DNA from: Barthelona sp. PCE | Lineage: Eukaryota > Metamonada: BaSk clade | Direction of reading: 5' to 3' | DNA length: 64,000 nt | NCBI GenBank assembly: GCA_040285745.1 | Contig: JAUFOR010000008.1 | Location: forward strand, 2,046,001 to 2,110,000 | In this document: positions 9,091-17,307 of the stretch, in pieces | Layout: each line of letters begins with the position of its first letter | Position numbering within the stretch: position 1 is the stretch's first letter | Notes under the pieces: model-generated | Database searches by the model: none | Told to the model about the DNA's origin: nothing | The model's input: only the letters and a program-made list of their open reading frames with translations | Made by a program: the position numbers and the translations under genes

Positions 9091-9116
9091 AATATGAAAA
9101 GGGTTGAAAAAACAAT
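9091..9116 (-). promoter_or_regulatory. Double TTTTCA start-proximal element (RPAC2 gene)
   Basis: Read on the minus strand, this stretch carries TTTTTTCAACC followed by CCTTTTCATATT directly before the ATG at 9090. It is the clearest doubled copy of the recurrent start-proximal motif. The role as an initiator is inferred. Confidence 0.35.
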
Positions 9117-9183
9117 ACCACAACCTTTACATTTGCCAACGACTTTCTACATCAAATTTGTCCACATTTAACAAGAAAAAAAT

Positions 9184-10125
9184 TTATTTTGGTAAGAGAC
9201 TGGTTTCATCCACATCTATCACAACCAATTCTACAAATGAAGAGGGATTCTCAGTTTGATACACTGGCCCCACGCCTATGACCAGATGCTTATCGTCATC
9301 GCTGAGCCTGACGGATGAAATATTCTGTTTTGACGAGTTAATGTATAATTTGTCTATTCTGCTACGGGATTGTGTACACCACGATATTACCTTGCCATCT
9401 GATCCTGCTGTGATGACAGAAGTTGGATTTTTGTGAGAAAAACAAACGCTATTGACTGGAAACACGCTGTTCTTTGACTTGTGTGCTCTGAAAGCAAAAG
9501 ATAAAGCGAGAGATGTAGCCTCCTCAACATGTGAGTACAGAACACGTCCTTGCACGCTTCCGAATGCCAAACTACCATCAGAGCTAATATCTGCACAACG
9601 AATTTGTGATTTCAGCAAAGTCTTTCTCAAAGCCAACAACTCATCAGCAAAGGTATACAACGCCATAGATTTATCACTAAGTGCAATGACAAGGTTTCCA
9701 TCGTTATAACTCATATCAAAGACCTTTGCTGGCAGTTCCATTTCTTTAACAATTTTTCCAGGGTCAGAAAAATCAAGAAAATAAAGTGTTTCATTCCAAC
9801 AACCAACAGCAACAATACCCTCTTCCTGACATACACATATGCTTTTGATAACTGCTGGGAGTGTATTCAACGAAAAAAACCTCTCAGACTCGTAATTGAA
9901 TGCTAAAATTGTTTTATCAACTCCACCAACAAGCATTGTGTTTTCGTTAAAAAAATCTATGGTGAGGAGCGGCGCGTGGACTTCCTTCGATGCTATGAGA
10001 GCGCTCTTCTCAATATCATAGACTCTGATGAAGCAATCCCACCCAATTGTTGCAAAAACTGTATTTGACCCCTTTGCAAACCTGATTGAACTGATTGTGT
10101 CTGTAGGCTGATCTTTGAAAGACAT
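9184..10125 (-). CDS. RAE1: WD40 mRNA-export factor Rae1 (Gle2), Bub3 family
   Basis: A 313-residue seven-blade WD40 protein. Blade ends are degenerate but recognisable (WDCFIRVYDIE, ~29-39; a later GSDGKVISW blade). The mid-region RCADISSDGSLAFGSVQGRV fits the Rae1/Bub3 pattern. It is followed by FAFRAHKSKNSVFPVNSVCF, which matches the Rae1 style (F.FK.HR.....YAVN.I.F), favouring Rae1 over Bub3. Rae1 works with Nup98 at the nuclear pore in mRNA export; Bub3 is the spindle-checkpoint relative. Length is slightly short for Rae1 (about 350), mostly because the N-terminal extension is missing. It sits between RPA43 and RPAC2 on the same strand with gaps of 51 and 93 bases. Confidence 0.8.
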   Translation of the reverse strand: MSFKDQPTDTISSIRFAKGSNTVFATIGWDCFIRVYDIEKSALIASKEVHAPLLTIDFFNENTMLVGGVDKTILAFNYESERFFSLNTLPAVIKSICVCQEEGIVAVGCWNETLYFLDFSDPGKIVKEMELPAKVFDMSYNDGNLVIALSDKSMALYTFADELLALRKTLLKSQIRCADISSDGSLAFGSVQGRVLYSHVEEATSLALSFAFRAHKSKNSVFPVNSVCFSHKNPTSVITAGSDGKVISWCTQSRSRIDKLYINSSKQNISSVRLSDDDKHLVIGVGPVYQTENPSSFVELVVIDVDETSLLPK

Positions 10126-10176
10126 TTAATCGTGTTAAGTTAAATATTTCACAAAACAAGAAAAAAATTTTTATTC

Positions 10177-11076
10177 CTAGTCTGACCCTGATGAATAACC
10201 TTCTGACTCCGTATCTGTCTCGTTGTATACTGCCTGCATCTTTCTCTTGGGCTCTGACTCAGATGATCTCTTCATTGTATGTGTACGAGGTACATCAATA
10301 ACTTCATCGTCATAATCCGAATGAGGATAGTCTTCGTCTGATGAGCCCTCGCTCTCCTGGTCACTCTCATCCTTCTGGAAGATGCTTCCTGAGCCCAAAT
10401 CGAGATCATCATCATATTCAAATGATTCTCTCACTTCAGGAGCTGAAATAAACTCACAGAATTCACCTTCGATGATGATGGTGTGCTCTTCTTCGTACTC
10501 TTCGTTGAAAACACCCATACATTTGATGCCAATCACTGATCCCTCTTCAATACGGACATCAGCATCATCGTTGTGCTCAAACATCTCGCCACGGCCCACG
10601 TACTTGTGTGTGTAGTCTGTCAACTTATCAGTTGTAACATTAACTGTGAAGACATCGAAAAGCTTGGCTGTTATTCTGTCATCATCAACGTGTTCTACTA
10701 GTGCGTTAAGCTGTGGTGTGGTGTTGTCAGGCATGAATATTAGGCACTCGCAACTGCCTTTAATGTGCAAAAATGGTGATTCATCAACATAACGTGAATA
10801 ACTGCTCAATACACGTACGTTGTTATATGTCAACACAATACCCCCAATATCGGCACTGTATGTCAAGATTCTGTTGTTCAATGCTTCATTTATCGATAAA
10901 CTGATATTCTTTGGGAGAAAAACTGGGCTGGCAAATAGACTGAAGTTAAGTTTCACAGTGCGGAACCCCTCCGACACTTTTGCTGAACTCACGGCTTCCA
11001 TATTTGTTGTAAGGTTGTGATATGATGTGTTTTTAGGAAACAAGCTATCCTCAGTGGTCATATCTTTCTCACACAT
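10177..11076 (-). CDS. RPA43: RNA polymerase I subunit RPA43-like (Rpb7/A43 family)
   Basis: A 299-residue protein. Residues ~35-125 resemble the N-terminal SHS2-type domain of A43: FLPKNISLSINEALNNRIL, then GGIVLTYNNVRVLSS and ESPFLHIKGSCECLIFMPD. The following ~100 residues fit the OB-fold half. The final ~80 residues are strongly acidic and serine-rich, ending in TDTESEGYSSGSD, a likely disordered and phosphorylatable tail. A43 forms the Pol I stalk with A14 and recruits Rrn3 for rRNA transcription. Linkage to RPAC2, a shared Pol I/III subunit, in the same tandem block supports the call. Other Rpb7-family paralogues (Rpb7, Rpc25) are less likely given the long acidic tail. Confidence 0.75.
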   Translation of the reverse strand: MCEKDMTTEDSLFPKNTSYHNLTTNMEAVSSAKVSEGFRTVKLNFSLFASPVFLPKNISLSINEALNNRILTYSADIGGIVLTYNNVRVLSSYSRYVDESPFLHIKGSCECLIFMPDNTTPQLNALVEHVDDDRITAKLFDVFTVNVTTDKLTDYTHKYVGRGEMFEHNDDADVRIEEGSVIGIKCMGVFNEEYEEEHTIIIEGEFCEFISAPEVRESFEYDDDLDLGSGSIFQKDESDQESEGSSDEDYPHSDYDDEVIDVPRTHTMKRSSESEPKRKMQAVYNETDTESEGYSSGSD

Positions 11077-12460
11077 ACGAATGAGTTTTTCATAAAGTTT
11101 TGCTCAAATTATAATGTTCAAATGTCATAGTAAATGCTTGTGTGTAAACCACCAAAGTAAAATATTTTTATTGCAACAATATAACAATATATGTAGTTAT
11201 TTCGTGAATTTAAAGAAATATAAGTGTGACACACAATGATCAAGGTGAAAATACAGAATGATCAACGAAGATATTTACTACTTACTTTCACAATTTTCTG
11301 TGGATATACGGTTCAAAAGCAGTATGAGTTCGTAAAACTGTAATGTGTTTGATGTTGAAACTCATAATAAACTGTAGCATCATTAAAAAAGTGTTGACCA
11401 TACACTTTTTTGCTGGTTCTATGAAAGCCTTAATTTTGCATGTATCACTGATGTTTTTGATATAATTTTGAACAGTATATTACAATTAAATGCACTGTTA
11501 AGTGAATGTAAGTTGCATAAAAGGACAAAATTTGTAAAAAATTTGAAAAACCACTGAATCTCAAATTTAAGCTCTGCTACAAACTACTTATTCATTGTGT
11601 GTCTTTAATTCATGTTTTTACACTTCCCCTATTGTAGACCCACTTGAAGAAGCAAAATAAGGTAGTAAATATATAAAGTCTATAATTATTTTCTGTTTTT
11701 ACTCTTAATTAACTCATTTTTTAAATTACGGGTACAACATTTTAAACACCTGTATGTGGATTAATTACTATAGTTTTGTCACTATTCTAAACCAATAACC
11801 ACCATAACTGATTTAAAAGTGATATTTTTTAACTTTTTTCTTTCACTTTTTTTGTTGTTTTCTATAAGTAATTAACCTTAAATATCATTATTTATTGTCA
11901 ATTGCACGTTTTAATTACTGTGCTTAAACAAGAGTAGGGCTATCGAAATATATATCTTATATCAGTATCATTGGCAAGAAATAAGAAGCGTATGGAAATT
12001 TAAAACACACAATAAGGACAGTTTATCATGAAGTATTAGTTATATCTGTTTTGTTTGTAGAAATTTGTGCTGACCCTAATTATGCTTGAAAATTGATTAT
12101 AGCAAGAAAATGATAGACACGCGCAGATAAACTTCGATTTTTTTGACCGGTTATTTCATTATTAATGCGTGAGTTAATTTAATACTGAAATTTTCCAGGT
12201 GTGCTTCCAAACGATGAATTGACACACTTGAGGACATCATTCCAGAACTTAAATCTCTTTTTAGATCTTTTACTACCTACATAACCCATCAAAAAGATGT
12301 GCAGGTTTTCTATTTTTTTACATACTCAAATTTTAGAAGCATATATGCTATTGTATGCATTACTGGAAACTAGCACATATCAAAAACACAATAAAGATTT
12401 AGAGAATTTCATTCGTTACACTTTTTTCACCTATTTGCAACCAGTACACATCACATAACC
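11077..12460. other. Long AT-rich intergenic region
   Basis: Nearly 1.4 kb without a plausible frame on either strand; it is the largest gene-free stretch here. It lies between divergently transcribed genes (RPA43 on minus, an orphan gene on plus), so it contains both promoters. CTTTTTTCACC at about 12420-12431 is the start-proximal element of the downstream gene. I looked for tRNA B boxes and snRNA landmarks and found none that hold up. A lineage-specific non-coding RNA or an unseen upstream exon cannot be excluded. Confidence 0.4.
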
Positions 12461-13153
12461 ATGAATCTATGCATGAGGCGGCTGAGGCTCGTTGAAGCAG
12501 CTGTTAGCAAGAGGGGGTCCGATTTTGAATATATTGAGAACATATTTAGCAAGGAAGAAACACTTATACACAACACATTATTAATATCTCCACAGGGGTT
12601 CATTGAAATGCTGCCCGAAAAGGGTTTATTCATGGAATCCATGATGAGTCTATGTACATCATTGGATACACTTCTTAAAGAGCGTAATCATCTTGAGTTT
12701 TTGCGGCTAATCGATCAATTGTGCGTGGAACATGACTTTATATTTACAGGAGATACAATTGCAAAGAAAAAAGCAGTGAGTTTCACAATGGTTCCAAATT
12801 TACCTCGCATTTCAGAAAGCATAAAATCACATGTATTTAAGTCATCAGGTTCAGTATACCTCGCCGTGCTTAAGTTGCCATTTGAGTCCCTTCCCTTTAA
12901 ATTTCGATGTAGTATGCAACATTTAGTTCTTCAATGTGTTCAAACTTTAAGAAGAGTATATAATCAGTTTTTATCGATTCAAGATGTATTATTGTTCCAT
13001 ATAGATGTCTTTGATAGGTTTGAAACTCTTGTGAAACACCATTTCTTCAATTATTTATTTGATGCATCTCATAATTCAATATCCAGTGCAGCAGATAGAC
13101 AACTACAAGGTCTTCAGACGATCTTCGAGCAATATCGAATTATGGTGCAATAA
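12461..13153 (+). CDS. Hypothetical helical protein (230 aa)
   Basis: I do not recognise this protein. It is predominantly alpha-helical by composition (leucine- and phenylalanine-rich amphipathic stretches), has no signal peptide, no convincing membrane segment and no cofactor motif. The second half (~110-230) contains regularly spaced hydrophobic positions typical of a helical bundle or of tethering and kinetochore subunits, but no family can be named. The ATG at 12461 is preceded by CTTTTTTCACC about 30-40 bases upstream; an in-frame ATG four codons later is an alternative. It is convergent with the aminotransferase gene, with 11 bases between stops. Confidence 0.7.
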   Translation: MNLCMRRLRLVEAAVSKRGSDFEYIENIFSKEETLIHNTLLISPQGFIEMLPEKGLFMESMMSLCTSLDTLLKERNHLEFLRLIDQLCVEHDFIFTGDTIAKKKAVSFTMVPNLPRISESIKSHVFKSSGSVYLAVLKLPFESLPFKFRCSMQHLVLQCVQTLRRVYNQFLSIQDVLLFHIDVFDRFETLVKHHFFNYLFDASHNSISSAADRQLQGLQTIFEQYRIMVQ

Positions 13154-13164
13154 ATATGTTAGTC

Positions 13165-14277
13165 TTAAGCTTCAACTTCTGTAACCCAGCCGAAAATATC
13201 TTCAACACCTTCGTTACCGTACTGCATACCTGTAAGAGTGCTGAAAATTTGTTGTGTGGTTTCACCAACGGGGTACTTGACCTCGAACTCTTCGCCCTTG
13301 TACTCAAGCTTGTTAACGGGAGAGATAACAGCAGCCGTACCTGTACCAAAGATTTCGACGATTTTCTCATCACGGATCTTTTGAACAATCTCTTCAATGT
13401 CAAGGGGCTCTTCAACGACCTCAATGTGCATAATTTCACGAGCAATTTGAAGTACAGACTTTCTTGTGATACCGTGGAGGATAGTTCCATCGAGCTTGGG
13501 AGTACGGAGAATACGTCTATCACCGTCTTGTTCAACGAACATAATGTTCATGGCACCAACCTCAGTGATGTAGCGGTGTTCGAGAGCATCTAGCCACAAA
13601 ACTTGGGAGTATCCAGCGTTCTTGGCTCTGAGACCACGTTGAAGGGTAGCGGCGTAGTTACCACCGGTCTTTGCCTCACCAGTTCCACCAGGAGAAGCAC
13701 GAGATTGGCTTGTGGCAACGGTGATAGGAACGGGAGTGAAACCACCCTTGAAATAAGGACCGCAAGGGGAAAGGACAATGCAAAAGATATACTGATCAGA
13801 GGGCTTGACACCGAGAGCTGGGGAGGAACCAATCATGAAAGGTCTGATATAAAGGGATGTCTCGGGTCCGGTGGGAATGTACTGCTTGTCGATCTTGATG
13901 AGCTCAATTGCGCTTTCCATAAAGAGATCAATGGGGACTTCGGGCATGGCCATACGTGTAGCAGACTGGTTGAAACGCTTGGCGTTTTCTTCAAGTCTGA
14001 AAAGGCGGAAACCATTACCCTTTTGCGAGTTGAAAGCCTTGGCACCTTCAAAGATGGTCTGGCTGTAATGGAGGCATTTGGCACAAGGATCGAGTGAAAT
14101 GGGACCATAAGGAACGATGGAAGGGGTCTTCCATTCTCCGTTATCGTACTCAACCATAACCATGCTGCTAGTACGAGCAGCACCGAATCCGAGATCCTGA
14201 TAAGGTAGCACAGCGGGTTTCTTGTCTTCATCACAAGGGGTGTAGTTGAATGTATAGTTTGTAGATTGAATTTGCAT
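13165..14277 (-). CDS. BCAT: Branched-chain amino acid aminotransferase (PLP fold type IV)
   Basis: A 370-residue enzyme that transfers the amino group between leucine, isoleucine or valine and 2-oxoglutarate. The PLP-binding Lys203 lies in GEAKTGGNYAATL, the eukaryotic-type BCAT signature. GYSQVLWLDALEHRYITEVG follows, as in mammalian and fungal enzymes, and PKLDGTILHGITRKSVL is the family's C-terminal motif. The LEENAKRFNQSATRMAMP segment (~96-113) is also conserved. No targeting presequence is evident (N-terminus MQIQSTNYTF), so a cytosolic location is likely. Codon choice is more GC-rich and biased than in most neighbours, consistent with high expression; transfer is possible but not shown. 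Confidence 0.95.
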   Translation of the reverse strand: MQIQSTNYTFNYTPCDEDKKPAVLPYQDLGFGAARTSSMVMVEYDNGEWKTPSIVPYGPISLDPCAKCLHYSQTIFEGAKAFNSQKGNGFRLFRLEENAKRFNQSATRMAMPEVPIDLFMESAIELIKIDKQYIPTGPETSLYIRPFMIGSSPALGVKPSDQYIFCIVLSPCGPYFKGGFTPVPITVATSQSRASPGGTGEAKTGGNYAATLQRGLRAKNAGYSQVLWLDALEHRYITEVGAMNIMFVEQDGDRRILRTPKLDGTILHGITRKSVLQIAREIMHIEVVEEPLDIEEIVQKIRDEKIVEIFGTGTAAVISPVNKLEYKGEEFEVKYPVGETTQQIFSTLTGMQYGNEGVEDIFGWVTEVEA

Positions 14278-14397
14278 TATTAAGGGAATTTAGGTAAAGA
14301 AAAAAGTATTTAAGTGTATGAACAACTTAGCTAGGGGATAAAAACCTGCGTGAAAGCGGTGAATAGGGAAGAAAAATATTTTCAAGCATTCTGGTAT

Positions 14398-14610
14398 TTA
14401 TTGATCATCTAACAGTAGGTCTGATGATGATATTGCGCGTGGACCATAATTATAAGCATTTTTTGCCATATCTAAAAGGTTGTTGACTACATTTGACTTT
14501 GATTGAAAAATTTCAATATTTTTTTCAACTTCAAAGTTAGTGCTCGTGCAGCACTCAGTAAAGAAGCGCGTGTAAACCCATGATGCAAATTTACTCCTAC
14601 AAACTACCAT
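14398..14610 (-). CDS. Possible small protein (70 aa)
   Basis: A short frame with ATG at 14608-14610, ending in a polar, acidic tail (SSSDLLLDDQ). It contains three cysteines near the N-terminus and one amphipathic helix around residues 28-52. No family is recognised. In its favour are an isolated position between two real genes, no overlap with another frame, and CTCTTTTCACGTG on the minus strand about 20-35 bases before the ATG, which matches the start-proximal pattern of bona fide genes here. Against it, 70 codons can be open by chance at this base composition. Confidence 0.4.
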   Translation of the reverse strand: MVVCRSKFASWVYTRFFTECCTSTNFEVEKNIEIFQSKSNVVNNLLDMAKNAYNYGPRAISSSDLLLDDQ

Positions 14611-15001
14611 ACTATTTGTATGAATTTCTCATCACGTGAAAAGAGAATATGGGTATGTTATCAATAAATAGTGATGTCTGACCAAATCATGCTTTTGACA
14701 CGTGATAAAATCATCATTGATGAATGAAACAGTGGTTAAGAAAAAAAACAACCAAATACTTCTTTTACTGGGTTTTTGGAGCGCAAAATTAATCTGGAAA
14801 CACTTTACATTGAAAAAAGAATGAATAAAACAATTTGCCTGACTTATTGATAAGGATGTGCTTTAAAGTTTTTTGGATATAGAACTGCATTGAACCGAGG
14901 TTTTGCTTAATATTACATTCAGATGTTTATATGTGTATGAAACGGAACATTGTTCATCATTAAGTTCATTTTTTATCCCTTGTCATCATTGTTTTTTTAT
15001 A
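14611..15001. promoter_or_regulatory. Divergent intergenic region with two CACGTG palindromes
   Basis: Between the small minus-strand ORF and the Noc2-like gene lie two CACGTG E-box palindromes at 14633-14638 and 14699-14704, each flanked by T/A on the outside (ATCACGTGAA, ACACGTGATA). A third CACGTG occurs at 22941-22946 upstream of the acyloxyacyl hydrolase. The rest is AT-rich and includes poly-A tracts. Function is inferred only from the palindrome and its position. Confidence 0.3.
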
Positions 15002-16555
15002 ATGGGCAAACAAAAGAAATCAACGAAGAAGTTTATGCAGAAGCATCTGCCTAATGTTATCGAAAAAAGGCATCGCATGAAGAAATATAACAAGAAGGAT
15101 AAATACGGCAAGAAGAAGAAGAACGACAATAGCCTGAAGAAGCAGCACCTCGCAAGTGCACTAGCACAACTAAATAGACCCAAACCAACATTTTGCACAA
15201 TTCCTTTCACAAATGAGGCTGAAGAAGGCGTATGGGAGTCTTACGAACCATTCAGCATACTCATACCACCATTCGTACCTCAGCAACTACTCGAAATTGG
15301 TGATATCAGTGCATTGAAGGAAGCATATATGGGTAGGTTACCAGAGATTGATCTAGAGATCGATGGCGATGATGGATCAATCGAGGGCCTCCCTAAACCC
15401 ATAACAGTTGATCTTCTTTGTTGGTGGGTCGCCTTAGCTTCAGAAGGCAGTGATGATGCTCTAATGTTTTTAACCTTAGCTATTCGATCACTGATTGAGA
15501 CATTGTCGCAGTCTATGGAGTACATCGACGACGAAGAGTGTGAGGAGGAGTTCAACTCCACTATTCTCACACAGTCTCCTATTGCACTTGATTCGGAGAC
15601 TTTCAGATTAACATTTTTGATTGCCACTAATTTTTCTCATATTTGTGAGAACTTTTTCCAGATTGAAAATCGTAACATTTTCGAATTGGGTGTTCCTTCC
15701 GTGGAATCCAAAAAGTTTGGTGCCAAATGGGTTGACAGCAGCAGTATTTTCCAGTTTGTCCTCATGAACTTTGTTTCGCTCATTCACAGATCAATTAGCA
15801 CTGTTGCATTCGATGTTTTGGTGCCCCTGATATCATCCATCACCCCTTATTGCGCTCTCGATGCTATAAAGCCAAACGTACTCGAACTTTTGGATACCAT
15901 CGTTGATGCCTTGCTCATGACAGAAGATGAACACGAGATTGTGGGATTGACACAGTTGAGTGACTTTATATTGAGCACACCCAAGCTTTCTTTTGATGTT
16001 CACTTCGCCTTTGTTCACTACGTACTTTTTGCGATGAAAGAAGGTGATGTAGAGTTTGATGCTTCAGCTCTCGATAAGATTAACCCCATCGTCGTGGAGC
16101 AGTACCTTGGCGCATACGCACAGCACCTCATCACAAACTTTGATGAGGATTCGTTTGAGTTCTTGGTTAGTGTACTAAAAGAGTATAATTTTGCGAGCGT
16201 GAAGCAGGGCGTTATTGCTTTCTGTGATGCCAAACTTAAACAAAGCCCATCCAGTACAACAATGTACGTGTTGTTGAACGCCATGGTACAGTTACTTTCG
16301 ATAGAAACATATATTCCTCTCAAGTTTGGACTCATAAGGTATGTGCAAAGGAATGTGGATACGTTGAAGCAGCGTGGTAAACAATTCGACATGGTCATGT
16401 CTGCCTGCAATAAGCTCCTAGATTACATGAGTCTTGACGGTGGAGAGACCATTGTTGTTTTTATTCTTGATTTGATTAAGCAGCTACCTTTTGAAATGCA
16501 TAAGTCTAATATCGTGAAGAAGCTGAAGCGAAAGGTTGAAAGTAAAATTAATTAG
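15002..16555 (+). CDS. NOC2: Noc2-like nucleolar complex protein
   Basis: The ATG at 15002 gives MGKQKKSTKKFMQKHLPNVI, closely resembling the N-terminus expected for Noc2 (GK..KSTKKF..KHL), followed by ~40 very basic residues. An upstream in-frame ATG at 14903 would add 33 unrelated residues and is rejected. The remaining ~450 residues are helical repeats with an acidic loop near 190. Noc2 pairs with Noc1 and then Noc3 to escort pre-60S particles through the nucleolus and nucleoplasm. At 517 residues the protein is shorter than fungal or animal Noc2 (about 700-750). The call rests mainly on the N-terminal signature. It is convergent with the Efg1-like gene, also a candidate rRNA-processing factor. 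Confidence 0.6.
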   Translation: MGKQKKSTKKFMQKHLPNVIEKRHRMKKYNKKDKYGKKKKNDNSLKKQHLASALAQLNRPKPTFCTIPFTNEAEEGVWESYEPFSILIPPFVPQQLLEIGDISALKEAYMGRLPEIDLEIDGDDGSIEGLPKPITVDLLCWWVALASEGSDDALMFLTLAIRSLIETLSQSMEYIDDEECEEEFNSTILTQSPIALDSETFRLTFLIATNFSHICENFFQIENRNIFELGVPSVESKKFGAKWVDSSSIFQFVLMNFVSLIHRSISTVAFDVLVPLISSITPYCALDAIKPNVLELLDTIVDALLMTEDEHEIVGLTQLSDFILSTPKLSFDVHFAFVHYVLFAMKEGDVEFDASALDKINPIVVEQYLGAYAQHLITNFDEDSFEFLVSVLKEYNFASVKQGVIAFCDAKLKQSPSSTTMYVLLNAMVQLLSIETYIPLKFGLIRYVQRNVDTLKQRGKQFDMVMSACNKLLDYMSLDGGETIVVFILDLIKQLPFEMHKSNIVKKLKRKVESKIN

Positions 16556-16572
16556 ATTGGTTACCAGATTAA

Positions 16573-17211
16573 TTAGCGTTGACTCCTGTGACCTCTTCTC
16601 TTTCTGATGGGTTGTTGATCCTGATGCTCCTGCTGAATTTGCAAAAGTTCTTCCCTGCTTGATCCGCGTTCACGACCATAGTAATTTTTGTTATCGAAAT
16701 CAGTCTCTCGAATAACAATATCAATTGCCTGTTTCACTAATCTGTTTTGAATTTCCTGATAGTATTTGTCATTTTCTGGATCTGTCTCACGTTCATTAAA
16801 GAACGGATCGTACTCAAAAGTAGGTTTGTCGACATGAGAATCAAGGAGTCGAAGTTCAAGATCAAAATTAGTACCTTGCTTTGATTTCTTCTTTTTTACC
16901 TTTCGTTTCTTCACTTTCATCTTCTCAACTTTCACTTTCTCTTCACCAACTTCACTTATTTCCTTCGGTTCGGTGGTTTTTGTGCTTGAATTAACACTAA
17001 TATTAACTGCACGTTGCTGCTCAAAAATTCGCTCGAAATTTTCCAGTTCTTGCTGCTTCAATAACTTAACTTCTTCATCGATACCCTCACGACGTAGCAG
17101 TCTTTTGAGGTTTCTGATCTTCGAACGTAAGAATCTGTTACTGTACTCAGGTTTTTTATCGACAGGTTGATTGATCCTGTCGGTTTCTGTATTATTTTCA
17201 GCGTCCCCCAT
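16573..17211 (-). CDS. Efg1-like rRNA-processing factor (tentative)
   Basis: A 212-residue, highly charged protein. Residues ~28-75 (RSKIRNLKRLLRREGIDEEVKLL onward) resemble the start of the Efg1 domain, with a K/R-I-R-[ND]-L-x-R-L-L core followed by a short acidic helix. A lysine-dense block at ~100-118 looks nucleolar, and the tail is rich in Q, R and E. Efg1 is a U3 snoRNP/90S pre-ribosome factor for 18S rRNA maturation. Its position, tail-to-tail with the Noc2-like gene, is compatible but not proof. Only a generic basic coiled-coil can be stated with certainty. CACCTTTTCATCACC lies ~20-35 bases before the ATG. Confidence 0.45.
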   Translation of the reverse strand: MGDAENNTETDRINQPVDKKPEYSNRFLRSKIRNLKRLLRREGIDEEVKLLKQQELENFERIFEQQRAVNISVNSSTKTTEPKEISEVGEEKVKVEKMKVKKRKVKKKKSKQGTNFDLELRLLDSHVDKPTFEYDPFFNERETDPENDKYYQEIQNRLVKQAIDIVIRETDFDNKNYYGRERGSSREELLQIQQEHQDQQPIRKRRGHRSQR

Positions 17212-17307
17212 GCAAATTCTGCCAAAATTAGGTGATGAAAAGGTGAGAATAGCGAAAGCAAGGTTGTAGGTTCGTTTTATGTATTATTACCATATTTTGG
17301 GGGTTTT

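Noticed and set aside
12240-12330. U5 snRNA-like loop (ATCTTTTACTACC) followed by a T-rich tract
   Set aside because: The flanking bases do not pair to form the U5 stem, and no convincing Sm site with 3' hairpin follows.
13603-14097. 164-codon plus-strand frame inside the aminotransferase gene
   Set aside because: Fully antisense to a clearly conserved BCAT and without any recognisable domain.
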